From assembly GCF_003268475.1 (NCBI RefSeq), contig NZ_MCIF01000002.1:1472955-1536954 (forward strand): a DNA stretch of 64,000 nt, written 5' to 3'. A program made the translations under genes and the position numbers. Under the pieces are notes generated by a model. The model did not search any database, had not been told where the DNA came from, and worked only from the letters and a program-made list of their open reading frames with translations. Positions 25,610 to 34,768 of the stretch are shown one piece after another. Positions within the stretch are counted from its first letter, which is position 1. Every line of letters begins with the position of its first letter. The DNA comes from Thermogemmatispora tikiterensis (GTDB lineage: Bacteria > Chloroflexota > Ktedonobacteria > Ktedonobacterales > Ktedonobacteraceae).

Positions 25610-26461
25610 ATGGCAGATAGGAATGCACCAGGAGCAATTGAGGTTATCAAGGTTCCAGACTACGAAGCGATGGTCATCGGGGCCCATCCCGATGATGCAG
25701 ATTTTGCTGCCGCGGGAACCAGCGCCCTCTGGGCTCGCCAGGGGAAGAAGATTGTCTGGGTTATTATGACCGACGGTACGGAGGGTACCGAGGTACCCAG
25801 TATGGTGGATAGGGAGCTGATGATGGTTCGCGAGCAGGAGCAGCGCCTGGCCTGCGAGGTGCTTGGGGTTCAGGCAGTGGAGTTTCTGCGCTTCCAAGAT
25901 GGCCATCTGGTGAATAATGATGAGACGCGCAAGGCGGTGGTGCGCTTGATTCGCAAATACCGTCCGCGTATTGTGATCACCCATGATCCGACCCAGCACA
26001 TTTTTGCCCCCGATCCTGACGAGGAGCCAGATGAGACGGCCTATCTGAATCATCCTGATCACCGTGCCACTGGCAATATTGTGCTCGATGCCATCTTCCC
26101 GGCGGCGGTTAATCCCCACGCTTACCGCGAGCTGCTGGTTGAAGGGTTCCTTCCCTATCAGGTTCACGAGCTGTATCTTTTCAACAGCGAACACGATAAC
26201 ACCTATATTGACATCAGCGAGACGATCGAACTGAAGGCCAGGGGCCTGCAGTGCCATGTCAGTCAGTTTGGTCCCCAGGCGAATCTGCTGGAGGGTGTGA
26301 AGCGTTGGGCTGCTGAGACGGCCCGCGAGGCCCAGCAGAAAAAGGGTCTGCAGATGCAGTATGCCGAGGGCTTCCGGCGCATCAAGCTCTACATCCCCGG
26401 CAAGGAGAAAGGGAACCAGGAACAGCCTTCGGAAACCCAACAGGAGCAGGCTGCTCACTAA
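25610..26461 (+). CDS. PIG-L (LmbE-like) family deacetylase
   Basis: A 283-residue zinc-dependent N-deacetylase of the family that includes MshB, BshB and GlcNAc-PI deacetylase. The zinc and catalytic motif AHPDD is at residues 25-29 and the second zinc motif HPDH at 148-151. MTDGTEGT and HDPTQH also fit. Substrates in the family are N-acetylglucosaminyl conjugates used for thiol cofactors or glycans. No cofactor-pathway gene is adjacent, so a bacillithiol- or mycothiol-like role is only a possibility. The C-terminal 30 residues are polar and probably disordered. It is cytoplasmic and has its own promoter. Confidence 0.92.
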   Translation: MADRNAPGAIEVIKVPDYEAMVIGAHPDDADFAAAGTSALWARQGKKIVWVIMTDGTEGTEVPSMVDRELMMVREQEQRLACEVLGVQAVEFLRFQDGHLVNNDETRKAVVRLIRKYRPRIVITHDPTQHIFAPDPDEEPDETAYLNHPDHRATGNIVLDAIFPAAVNPHAYRELLVEGFLPYQVHELYLFNSEHDNTYIDISETIELKARGLQCHVSQFGPQANLLEGVKRWAAETAREAQQKKGLQMQYAEGFRRIKLYIPGKEKGNQEQPSETQQEQAAH

Positions 26462-26552
26462 GCAGGCAACTGCCACCACCGGGAAGAGCCGTTAGCGAGG
26501 AAGGCAGGCGCAGCGCGAAATGAGTCGGGGAAGAGCTGACACGGCGAGATTA

Positions 26553-27488
26553 TCAGGAGGCTTGTGGCGTCAGCACGGCGTAGAAGCCGCCCCAGAGCTG
26601 CCGGAAGCGTGAGCGTGCCATTGAGGTGTAGTTAAGGCGCGATGAGTCGACCAGGTAGACCGTGCTCGTATTACCTCCACGCACCACCAGCAGGTGACCG
26701 CCAGGAAAACGATCAGGCGGGAAGCTAACAATCACCGGGCGCCCGCTGTTAGCGATGGCCAGCATCTGGTCGAGCGAGAGATTGTGCCCCCAGAGCGTGT
26801 TGAAGTGGAAGCGAGCAGCGGTACGAGCGATACCCACCTCTTCCAGCAAGCCCTGGTCAGGTGTAATCTCATGGAGAGCAGACTCGACCTTTAAGATGTC
26901 GGCGATGCGGTAGTGATAGCCATAGGAGTTGATGACCACCGTCATAGCGGCGGCGGAGCAAGCCGAATAAGCCCAGATCTGATATTGGGCCTGGGAGTCA
27001 TACTGCGCAGGATCGAGCTGATTGATGCGCACCAGGTGACTTGTGGCATCGTAGTGAGCAGTAGAGGCCGGTGCGTTCGAGGTCATCGTTGCCGCTGGCT
27101 CAGCAGTCCACAGATAGGGAAGGACAAAGCCTACTCCACGGGAGAGAAAGAGCTGCGAGCCGAGAAAGATGACAATCAGCAACGAAACCAGGCCGAGAAG
27201 GAGAATCTTCCAGGGGATCTCACGCCAGGGGAAAGAACCAGGGCCATAGACACGCTCAGAAGCCACTGAGAGCGAGAGTACGCTCGCGCTGCGTCTTCGC
27301 GGTTGCGCCACGGTTGCGATCGGGCTTTGGCGCGCGCGTAAGCGAGGTGTGTTCGGAGTGCGCAGTAGGCGCTCTGCGGCAGCAGGGTGGCGTTTCCGGC
27401 CTCTCAGCGATGGGCGCGCGGACAGGTAGAGACCGAACAGTGAGACGGTCAAGGCGACCGCAAAGAGCACGAGCACGAGCACAGGCAT
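26553..27488 (-). CDS. Membrane-anchored C39-like cysteine peptidase
   Basis: A 311-residue protein with two hydrophobic segments (about 2-22 and 93-116) separated by a basic, low-complexity loop, then a C39-like papain-fold domain. The catalytic Cys177 lies in AYSACSAAAMTVVINSYG, His265 in RFPGGHLLVVRG and Asp281 in VYLVDSSR. This triad fits peptidase_C39_2 proteins, which are often secreted or surface-bound. No ABC transporter is attached or adjacent, so it is not a bacteriocin exporter. The start at 27488 was preferred to the open extension back to 27665, because GAGGAG lies eight bases upstream and a hydrophobic segment follows at once. Confidence 0.82.
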   Translation of the reverse strand: MPVLVLVLFAVALTVSLFGLYLSARPSLRGRKRHPAAAERLLRTPNTPRLRARQSPIATVAQPRRRSASVLSLSVASERVYGPGSFPWREIPWKILLLGLVSLLIVIFLGSQLFLSRGVGFVLPYLWTAEPAATMTSNAPASTAHYDATSHLVRINQLDPAQYDSQAQYQIWAYSACSAAAMTVVINSYGYHYRIADILKVESALHEITPDQGLLEEVGIARTAARFHFNTLWGHNLSLDQMLAIANSGRPVIVSFPPDRFPGGHLLVVRGGNTSTVYLVDSSRLNYTSMARSRFRQLWGGFYAVLTPQAS

Positions 27489-27883
27489 CGATACAGGCTC
27501 CTCAGCATCGCCAGGGTGCCACGTCTCTGGCCGGCTGTCGCGCAGCGGAGCGCGCCATTTTCCTGGCAGTGAGTATGATGTAGCCAACGGTCTGGCTAGA
27601 AGGAAGTATAGCATAGCCCACGCCAGTCGGGCAAGGCGTATCCTGAGCAGGGGACAGGGTGTCACATCTTTTTTAGACTAGTGCCTTTCTGACTGAAGAC
27701 AGCTCAGAACACGTACTCTGATAGAAAGTCACCCCCCGCCTCCGCTAGCCGGATCTTCCCCCTCCTTTCCCCCCGCGCGCACCTGGGCGGTACTCTATGC
27801 TATTATCAGAAGATGTGAAAGCTTGAGAGTGAGCGTGAGCACCTGCAGCAAGCAGTTGTACCGCGTATCAGGCAGGAGCGCTT
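27489..27883. other. Non-coding divergent intergenic region
   Basis: The region separates the divergently transcribed C39 peptidase and asparagine synthetase-like genes and should hold promoters for both. The frame on the minus strand is open to 27665, but the added residues look non-coding. I see TATGATGTA on the minus strand near 27575 as a possible -10, with no clear -35. Confidence 0.35.
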
Positions 27884-29605
27884 TTGACAATGGCCATCCT
27901 GGCAGGCTGGTTAAGCAAGCAAGTCATACCCGAGGCAGTAATTGAGGAGCGGCTCCTACGCATGGCCGCGGTGCTAGAGCAGCGCGGTGGTGAGCGAGCG
28001 CTGGTGTTGCAACCTGGGGCGGGTCTGGTGACCTTCGCCGATCCACTGGTGGGAGTCGCTACTCAGCAAAAAACGGCGCTCCTGGATTGGCTACCGGGTC
28101 AGCAGACTTTTGTCTACCGCCGTCCACTTACTGGCTGGCACCCGCTCTACTACGTGCAGGACTGGCCAGAGCCGGGCGACCTGCTCTTTGCCAGCGAGAT
28201 CAAAGCCCTGCTGGCCGCAGGCGTCCCGTGTCGCCTATTCCTGCCAGCCCTGGAGGCTGTGCGGCGCTATGGGTTCCTGCCAGCGCCGTGGACGGCCTTT
28301 GCCGGCATTGAGGTGGTTCCTGCTGGCTCCTTACTGCGCTGGCAGCAGGGGCGTACGCTTGTCAGCGAGCTGCATGATTACCGCCTGGCGGCCTCTGCTT
28401 CAGGGGGAGAAGAAGGGGAAGCAACCCCAGATGCGGTCAAGGCAGCCTTGCGTGAGCTAGATGAGATCCTCTGTGCACAGTGTAGACATTTGCTGCCACT
28501 GCCAGCCGCCCCCTTGCTGGTGTTGACCGCCGGGACAGGGGCAGCGGCCACGAGCGCAGAACTGCTCAGCTGGGTTGCCCAGCAGCAGCAACAGGAGAGC
28601 AGCCCCTCCCTCCAAATCGCCACCCTGGCCTTTGCTGGTCAGCGCCATGCTTACACGAGCGCGGAAGCGCTAGCAGAGCGTCTCAAGGCCGGTTTGCTGG
28701 CCATTCGGGGAGTCGACGCGCCAGAGTACTGGTTAGCAACGGTGAGCGCCATCGAAGCGCCTTGCGCGCTGACCTTTCCGCTGGCTTTGCATCAAGCCCT
28801 GCACACGGCAGGGGTCGAAAGCAATGCGCGCCTGGCCTTGTTGGGATTGGGAGCACGCCCCTTGCTTGCTCCTCCGCCTTCCCCCTCTCTGGCAGGACAG
28901 GAGAGTGTAGAGCTGTTCCACAGGTATAGTGTGCTCCTACACGGCAGATCGTCCAGGCCCAGATTCCCTATTACCGAGGGAGACCAGCTATGGGCGCCGG
29001 AAGTCAGGCGTTGTCTGGCCGAGAGTCCAAGCTGGGAGGAGACCCGCCATGCCCGGCGCCTGGCCCGTAAGACACTGGCGCTGCGCCAGCCCTGGCAGCG
29101 CTGGCGTTATCTGGACCTGCATCTACGTCTGCCCGACCTGCTTCTGCAGACAGCGCAGCAGCTGGCAACCTTTGACCGGCTGATCCTGGTGGCGCCGTTT
29201 GCGCTGCCGGAGCTGGCGGAAGCATTGGCCCTCCTTCCGCCAGACTACGAGCATCTGATCAGGCAGGCCCCTCCTGGGAACCAGCTCAGCCCGTTTTTAC
29301 TCGCATCTCTGGTCCAGAGCTACCGCAGATCGTCGGCCCAGGCAGCCTGGCCAGCGACGACCCTCCTCAGTGCGCCGGCTCGCTCATTGGCAGCCGAGCT
29401 AACCGGCGCGACAGCCCTGAGCAGCATCGGTCGCGACCTGCTCGCCGAGACCCTGACTCCGACAGCCCTGCTGCAGACCGGGATTTTCGCCCCCAAGAGC
29501 GTGGAGGCCCTGCAAGAGCGTTCCCGTGGCGGTGGTGTGCCACGGGAACTGGTACTGGTTTTCACAACGCAACTGCTCTGCAAACTCTTCGGGGCCACGC
29601 TCTAG
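27884..29605 (+). CDS. Asparagine synthetase B-like pseudoenzyme
   Basis: The 573-residue intact frame follows the domain order of class-II asparagine synthetase but has lost the catalytic motifs. Residues 78-170 correspond to the end of the glutaminase domain: HPLYYVQDW, LLFASEIKALLAAG, RRYGFLPAPWTAFAGIEVVPAGSLLRW. The N-terminal catalytic cysteine (MCGI) is missing. The ATP pyrophosphatase loop SGGxDS is replaced by TAGTGAAA at 215-222, and the later SGDGGDE motif by LGLGARP near 320-326. The PWQRWRYLDLHLRLPDLLLQTAQQLATF part matches the C-terminal helical region. A binding or regulatory role is inferred; amidotransferase or ligase activity is unlikely. Start TTG 27884 is five bases after AGGAG; ATG 27890 is equally possible. 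Confidence 0.72.
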   Translation: MTMAILAGWLSKQVIPEAVIEERLLRMAAVLEQRGGERALVLQPGAGLVTFADPLVGVATQQKTALLDWLPGQQTFVYRRPLTGWHPLYYVQDWPEPGDLLFASEIKALLAAGVPCRLFLPALEAVRRYGFLPAPWTAFAGIEVVPAGSLLRWQQGRTLVSELHDYRLAASASGGEEGEATPDAVKAALRELDEILCAQCRHLLPLPAAPLLVLTAGTGAAATSAELLSWVAQQQQQESSPSLQIATLAFAGQRHAYTSAEALAERLKAGLLAIRGVDAPEYWLATVSAIEAPCALTFPLALHQALHTAGVESNARLALLGLGARPLLAPPPSPSLAGQESVELFHRYSVLLHGRSSRPRFPITEGDQLWAPEVRRCLAESPSWEETRHARRLARKTLALRQPWQRWRYLDLHLRLPDLLLQTAQQLATFDRLILVAPFALPELAEALALLPPDYEHLIRQAPPGNQLSPFLLASLVQSYRRSSAQAAWPATTLLSAPARSLAAELTGATALSSIGRDLLAETLTPTALLQTGIFAPKSVEALQERSRGGGVPRELVLVFTTQLLCKLFGATL

Positions 29606-29621
29606 CGCCAGGCCTGGCGCT
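29604..29621. terminator. 18 bp palindrome between convergent genes
   Basis: AGCGCCAGGCCTGGCGCT is a perfect palindrome that begins inside the stop codon of the pseudoenzyme gene and lies 32 bp before the end of the convergent acyl-CoA ligase gene. It may act as a hairpin for transcript ends, but there is no T-run. Confidence 0.4.
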
Positions 29622-29652
29622 GGCTCTCCTCGCAAGCCCAGGCAGTCCTGGA

Positions 29653-31281
29653 CTAGGCCTGACTGGCTAGGCGCGACTCGTACTGGGCACGCAGCACCTT
29701 CTTATCGAACTTGCCCACGCTAGTCTTGGGGATGGCTTCCACAAAGATCACTTCGTCTGGCAGCCACCACTTGGCGACCTTGGGGCGCAGGAACTCAAGG
29801 ATCTCCTCGGCACTCACCTGGCCAGCAAACTCCGGTTTGGGAACAACGCAGGCAATCGGGCGCTCGGACCATTTCGGATGAGGCACACCTACCACACAGG
29901 CTTCGAGTACCTTGGGATGCCCCATAATCAGATTCTCCAGCTCCACCGAAGAGATCCACTCGCCACCCGACTTCACCAGGTCCTTGGTGCGGTCAACGAG
30001 CTGGATCATGCCATCGGCGTCAACGACGGCCACATCGCCTGTGCGCAGCCAGCCATCGACAAACTTCTCGCCGGAAGACGCATCTTTATAGTAAGCTCGG
30101 GCCACCCACGGGCCACGCACCTGCAGCTCACCAAAGGTCTGCCCATCCCAGGGCACTTCTTCGCCGCTCTCAATATTGACCACGCGGAAGTCGACGCCAG
30201 GTACAACCGTGCCCTGCTTAGCGCGAATGCGGAACTGCTCTTCGGCAGGCAGGTCACGCTGATAGCTGCGCAGACGTGTAAGGGAGGCCAGCGGCGAGGT
30301 TTCGGTCATGCCCCAGGCATGGATAATGGTAATGTTCTTGCGCGCCAGACCCTCGATCAGCGACTGAGGCACCGCCGAGCCGCCACTGATGATGGCACGC
30401 AGAGAGGAGAAATCAAACTGCTCCTTCTCCAACACGTTGAGCAGGCCGATCCAGATAGTGGGCACGCCAGCGGCGAGCGTCACGCGCTCCTTCTCCATCA
30501 GTTGGGCAATGCGCAGGGGATCAAGAAAACGCCCCGGCATCACAATGCTTGATCCCATCATGACACCTGCATGCGGAAAGCCCCAGGCATTGGCATGGAA
30601 CATCGGCACAACCGGCAGAACACGATCCTGCTCACAGAGACCGGGGCCATCGGCCAGACCCACACCCATCGAGTGCAGGAAGATCGAGCGATGGCTGTAG
30701 ACCACACCTTTGGGGTTGCCCGTAGTACCGGAGGTATAGCACATGGCTGCCGCAGTATTCTCGTCTAGCTCGGGCCAGGCATAAGTCGTCGGCTGCGTGG
30801 CAATGAAGTCCTCGTAGTCCACCACGGGATGCAGCTTCTGAGGTTGATAGGGCGGCTGCCCCATCACCACATAGAGCTTGACCGTCGGCAGCCGATCGGC
30901 AATCTGCTCCAGGGCCGGCACCAGGTCACCATCGACAAAGATCACCCGGTCTTCAGCGTCGTTGACGATGTAGACCAGCTGCTCGGGAAAGAGGCGGATA
31001 TTGAGGGTGTGCAGGACGGCCCCATAGCAGGGGATGGCAAAATACAGCTCCAGATGGCGATAGGTATTCCAGGCAAAAGTTGCAACACGGTCACCCTGGG
31101 CAACGCCCGCTTCCTTGAGAGCGTTCGCCAGTTGCATAGTGCGCTTGCCCCAATCGGCGTAGGTGTAACGATGGAGTCCTTCCTCCGTCTGCGTCACGAC
31201 CTCTTTGCGATAGAACAGGCGCGTGGCCCGATTGAAGGCGTGTTGCAGCGTCAGCGGGTAGTTCATCATTAAGCCTTGCAT
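29653..31281 (-). CDS. Fatty acyl-CoA synthetase (AMP-binding, AlkK/FadD type)
   Basis: A 542-residue ANL-superfamily enzyme that activates a fatty acid to acyl-AMP and then acyl-CoA. The ATP loop YTSGTTGNPKGVVYSHRS is near residues 182-199. A5-type HAWGMTETSP, A7-type GWLRTGDVAVVDADGMI, A8-type DRTKDLVKSGGEWISSVELE and the terminal lysine motif PKTSVGKFDKK are all intact. The best resemblance is to medium/long-chain fatty acid ligases of the AlkK group. The protein is soluble. AGGAGA lies about eight bases before the ATG at 31281. It is transcribed alone; no beta-oxidation genes are in the window. Confidence 0.94.
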   Translation of the reverse strand: MQGLMMNYPLTLQHAFNRATRLFYRKEVVTQTEEGLHRYTYADWGKRTMQLANALKEAGVAQGDRVATFAWNTYRHLELYFAIPCYGAVLHTLNIRLFPEQLVYIVNDAEDRVIFVDGDLVPALEQIADRLPTVKLYVVMGQPPYQPQKLHPVVDYEDFIATQPTTYAWPELDENTAAAMCYTSGTTGNPKGVVYSHRSIFLHSMGVGLADGPGLCEQDRVLPVVPMFHANAWGFPHAGVMMGSSIVMPGRFLDPLRIAQLMEKERVTLAAGVPTIWIGLLNVLEKEQFDFSSLRAIISGGSAVPQSLIEGLARKNITIIHAWGMTETSPLASLTRLRSYQRDLPAEEQFRIRAKQGTVVPGVDFRVVNIESGEEVPWDGQTFGELQVRGPWVARAYYKDASSGEKFVDGWLRTGDVAVVDADGMIQLVDRTKDLVKSGGEWISSVELENLIMGHPKVLEACVVGVPHPKWSERPIACVVPKPEFAGQVSAEEILEFLRPKVAKWWLPDEVIFVEAIPKTSVGKFDKKVLRAQYESRLASQA

Positions 31282-31690
31282 GTGCGCATCTCCTGTCGTG
31301 GATCAAGCGTTACGACATCGTACCGGGGCGGGGCATGGGCCGGAACCGCAACGCCCTGCTCTACAGTATTGTACGTTGCAACCGCCGCCCTCTTCCAGAG
31401 AGCCAGCGGCTTTTTTTCACAACCAGCAGGCCGCTCCGCCGGGTCTGGCCTCTAACAAAACGCCACAATCTTAGAGACTGCTGAGAATTCAGACGATTTT
31501 TGTAGGTTTGCTTGCCCAAGGATTTGAGCTTCTGTTATCCTGGTATACAGAAGAGCCAATATAGCATGCCTGGCTGCTGTCACAACCCGGCATAGTGGCG
31601 GGGAAGACGGGGGCAGGAGGAGCGAGCCGGCCCCAGCAACCAGCGGCAACCGATACACAGGTTAGTCTAGATCGAGCAGAGGAGCTGACT
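31282..31690. other. Non-coding divergent region with a possible promoter
   Basis: No gene is visible. TTGCCC (31512-31517), 18 bp, TATCCT (31536-31541) could drive the KGG protein gene, leaving a leader of about 150 nt. TGGTATAC follows directly, so another -10 register is possible. Confidence 0.4.
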
Positions 31691-31897
31691 ATGATGATAA
31701 GCAAGACGGGGCGCCCGCGTGGGCTGGCCGCGCTCAGCCCCGAGCGTCGACGCGAGATCGCCAGCAAAGGGGGCCGTACCTCGCAATCGCGCGGCACGGC
31801 CCATCAGTGGACAGCAGAAGAGGCCTCAGCGGCGGGCAAGAAGGGCAGCGCCCGCTATGCACGCAGGCGCGCTGAGCTGCAAAGCCAGCTCAGCTAA
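31691..31897 (+). CDS. KGG-motif small stress protein
   Basis: A 68-residue basic, hydrophilic protein. It carries two KGG-like repeats: GRPRGLAALSPERRREIASKGGRTS and WTAEEASAAGKKGSARY. This fits the KGG/GsiB-type stress proteins, which are intrinsically disordered and linked to starvation, desiccation or conidiation responses. The start at 31691 has GAGGAG about seven bases upstream; the frame is open further upstream without similarity. The stop overlaps the end of the convergent folC gene by four bases. Confidence 0.75.
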   Translation: MMISKTGRPRGLAALSPERRREIASKGGRTSQSRGTAHQWTAEEASAAGKKGSARYARRRAELQSQLS

Positions 31898-33339
31898 CCT
31901 GCGTGGTCAACGCCTTCGATGGTGGCCGCCACCTGCTGGTTGCCCCGGGCCGCAGCCCAGCGCAGCACTTCGCCAGCCAGGTAGAGCGAGCCGGCAGCAC
32001 AGACAGCATCTTCTCTTTCGGCAAGCCGCAAGGCCAGATCCATCGCCTGACGGCTGGTCTCGGCGTGATAGAGGGGCACGTGAGGAGCGTGGGTCCTGAA
32101 CTGGTCGGCAATTTCCTCGATGCGCAGCGAACGGGGATTGGCAACGGTGGTGATGACAACAGCATCGACGCCAGCCAGGGCCTGGACCATACCCGCAACG
32201 TCCTTGTTACGCAGGGTTGAGAGGACTACGACGAGCCGCCGGAACTGGAAGGTGGCCCGTAGCGCTTCGAGGAGGCGCTGCATCGATTCAGCGGTATGAG
32301 CGCCATCTACCACGACCAGCGGCTCCCGGCCAATAACCTCCAGGCGCGCCGACCAGTAGACCGAGCGCAAGCCTGCTCGCAGGGCCTCCTCGCTCCACTG
32401 AATGCCTTTGTGACGCAATGCCTCCAGGGTGGCTATGGCCGCCGTGGCATTCTCAAGCTGGTGTTGGCCCAGCAAGGATAGCTCCAGTCCACGATAGACA
32501 GAGGTGGGAGTCTCGACAGTAAAGCGCTGACTCTCCGGGGTGCGCGCTTCCAGTGCATAGCGATAACGCAGCGGCGGAAGGCGACCTGCCCGGACCTCTT
32601 CTTGCGCCGGATCGCCTTCCGCCGGCCCTACCCGGATGAGTTCGGCCTGTTGCCTCTCGCTCACGGCGGCAATGGCCAGCAGGGCTTCTGAGGCTTGAGC
32701 CGAGGTGACGACTGTCCCCTGCGGCTTGATGATACCAGCCTTCTCGGTGGCTATCTTGGTGAGCGTATCACCCAGGACCTCCATGTGATCGAAGCCAATG
32801 GAGGTAATGACCGAGACCAGCGGCATGGTGACATTGGTGGCATCGAGCCGTCCCCCCAGACCAACTTCAATTACAGCGTGCTCGACCCCCTGACGTGCGA
32901 AATAGAGGAAGGCCAGGGCGGTCGCTACTTCAAAGGTGATATAGGGTCCAAAGCGCCCCTCTCGTTCGATACGCTCGACAGCGGCGCGCAGCTCGGGCAC
33001 AAGCCTGGCTACATCCTCTTCACCAATGAGCTGGCCGTTGATGCGAATTCGCTCACGAAAGGTGTGTAGATCCGGCTGCGTATAGAGGCCAGTGCGCAGA
33101 CCCGCCTCACGTAAGACACGCTCGATGATGGCTGCTGTTGAGCCTTTCCCCTTGGTACCCGCTATGAGAGTGCAGCTGTAGGCCTGGTGTGGATTGCCAA
33201 CGGCCTCTAGCAGACAACGCTCGCGAGGCAGATTCTCGTTGCGATCGCGCACGTAACTGCCGCCGCGTTCATAGTCACTGAGGCTGTAGAGATAGGCAAG
33301 GGCTTCCTGATAATTCACTTCGATCGCTACACCTTTCAC
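31894..33339 (-). CDS. folC: Folylpolyglutamate synthase / dihydrofolate synthase
   Basis: FolC adds glutamate to dihydropteroate and/or polyglutamates to folates, an ATP-dependent Mur-ligase-type reaction. The 481-residue protein has the P-loop AGTKGKGSTAAIIERVL (about 57-73), LTIFEV-like GPYITFEVATALAFLYFA, the IEVGLGGRLDATNV block and the C-terminal VVDGAHTAESMQRLLEAL segment. The start used is GTG at 33339, immediately after the folP stop (TGAGTG); GTG at 33318 is an alternative. The direct abutment with folP, upstream on the same strand, marks a folate operon. Confidence 0.95.
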   Translation of the reverse strand: MKGVAIEVNYQEALAYLYSLSDYERGGSYVRDRNENLPRERCLLEAVGNPHQAYSCTLIAGTKGKGSTAAIIERVLREAGLRTGLYTQPDLHTFRERIRINGQLIGEEDVARLVPELRAAVERIEREGRFGPYITFEVATALAFLYFARQGVEHAVIEVGLGGRLDATNVTMPLVSVITSIGFDHMEVLGDTLTKIATEKAGIIKPQGTVVTSAQASEALLAIAAVSERQQAELIRVGPAEGDPAQEEVRAGRLPPLRYRYALEARTPESQRFTVETPTSVYRGLELSLLGQHQLENATAAIATLEALRHKGIQWSEEALRAGLRSVYWSARLEVIGREPLVVVDGAHTAESMQRLLEALRATFQFRRLVVVLSTLRNKDVAGMVQALAGVDAVVITTVANPRSLRIEEIADQFRTHAPHVPLYHAETSRQAMDLALRLAEREDAVCAAGSLYLAGEVLRWAAARGNQQVAATIEGVDHAG

Positions 33340-34257
33340 TCAGGATTTTGGAATAGAAAAGGCTCCACGCACGATAGCATCGCTCATTTTGACAACGCGC
33401 ATCATCTCACGTACATCGTGAACGCGGACGATATCGGCTCCCTGGGCGATGCCAAGAGCTACTGTGGCGGCAGTGCCTTCGACACGCTCTTGGGGCGGGA
33501 GGCCCCCCAGCACCAGGCCGATGGTTGATTTGCGCGACGTTCCAAGCAGGAGAGGGCGCCCGAGGCTGCGCAGTTCGCTCAGGCGTCGGAGCAAGGTCAG
33601 ATTCTCTTCAGGCGTCGTACCGAATCCGATGCCTGGGTCAATAATGATGCGCTCCCAGGCCACTCCTGCCGCGAGAGCGATCTCAATGCTGCCCGCCAGG
33701 AAGCGCAGGACATCGCTGACGATATCGCGTTTCTGAAAGCCGCGCATGTTGGCCATAAGGACCACGGGGACACCGCGCTCGGCAGCCAGAGCCGCCATCT
33801 CAGGATCAGCGCGCAAGCCCCAGATATCGTTGATCAGGTTGGCCCCGGCCTCCAGCGCCTGCCGCGCAACCTCAGCCCGATAGGTGTCGATGGAAATAAT
33901 GATGTCCTCGGGCAAGGCTGCACGCAAGGCCCGAATGACGGGCAACACCCGCTCTTGTTCTTCTGCGGGCGAAATCGCTGAGGCGCCTGGGCGTGTCGAC
34001 TCACCTCCTACATCGATAAAGGTCGCTCCTTCACTCACAAACTGTTGGGCCTGCGCGACAGCACGCTGCACTACCTGGTCGCGCACGGCGGGATCGCTTA
34101 AGGTGGCTGCTCCTGTGGGAAGCAAGCCATCGCCGGCAAAGGAGTCAGGGGTGACATTAACGATGCCCATCACATAGGTGCGTCGACCCCATTCGAGGTG
34201 ATAGCGATCCCAGATAGTCGGCGGTAGCGGTACGGTTGCCGCTGCTGCTACGGACAT
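33340..34257 (-). CDS. folP: Dihydropteroate synthase
   Basis: FolP condenses p-aminobenzoate with hydroxymethyl-dihydropterin diphosphate, the sulfonamide-sensitive step of folate synthesis. The 305-residue TIM-barrel protein shows MGIVNVTPDSFAGDG, FIDVGGESTRPGA, INDIWGL, a modified DPGIGFG motif (IIIDPGIGFGTTPEENL), GTSRKSTIG and IVRVHDVREM. GAGGG lies about nine bases before the ATG. It is the first gene of the folP-folC pair; the region upstream to 34768 carries no visible gene. Confidence 0.96.
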   Translation of the reverse strand: MSVAAAATVPLPPTIWDRYHLEWGRRTYVMGIVNVTPDSFAGDGLLPTGAATLSDPAVRDQVVQRAVAQAQQFVSEGATFIDVGGESTRPGASAISPAEEQERVLPVIRALRAALPEDIIISIDTYRAEVARQALEAGANLINDIWGLRADPEMAALAAERGVPVVLMANMRGFQKRDIVSDVLRFLAGSIEIALAAGVAWERIIIDPGIGFGTTPEENLTLLRRLSELRSLGRPLLLGTSRKSTIGLVLGGLPPQERVEGTAATVALGIAQGADIVRVHDVREMMRVVKMSDAIVRGAFSIPKS

Positions 34258-34768
34258 GGCTGGCTGCCCTCACAACAATAGAGTTCTTGTCTCTGGCCCA
34301 AGCTGCAAAGGGTCTCACAAGAGTGGTCGCTTCAGCCTGGACTTCCAGAGTCTCTCGGCGACAGGACGCCGTTGCGCGCGCATGGTCGGGTCGGGTAGGG
34401 CCAAGATCGATTGTCCTCCGCCTGCTTCGCTCCGATGCCTGGTCCTGGTGCCTATATTATCTTATCTTCTGGCAGCGCGAGGCTGCAAACCTGATCTTGC
34501 CTGCTTGTCTGCTATCCAGATACCCGGGTCGAGCCACTGCGGGCAAGCGGTAGGCACCGCTCCCTCCCCTGGAAGCCGGCTCGCTAGACCATCCCGGTCA
34601 CAATGCGGCACAGGTATGCCCCTCATGCTATACTACACAGAGAGATAGAGATATTGCTCTCCTAGTCAGGCCAGCCGGCCAACTTGACTAACTACCCGTG
34701 ATCCAGCAAGCAACTCATTAACCGCACCGCTCTATCAACTATAAGAAAAGGCAGAGGAAGCAGAGACA
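34258..34768. other. Non-coding divergent intergenic region
   Basis: The 511 bp separate folP and the zinc-finger gene, which point away from each other. A short AT-rich part at 34620-34660 (ATGCTATACTACACAG) includes TATACT as a possible -10 for the zinc-finger gene, but no clear -35 or operator is visible. Confidence 0.35.

Noticed and set aside
26553..27488. Bacteriocin-processing C39 exporter
   Set aside because: The peptidase domain is not fused to an ABC transporter and no leader-peptide gene is adjacent.
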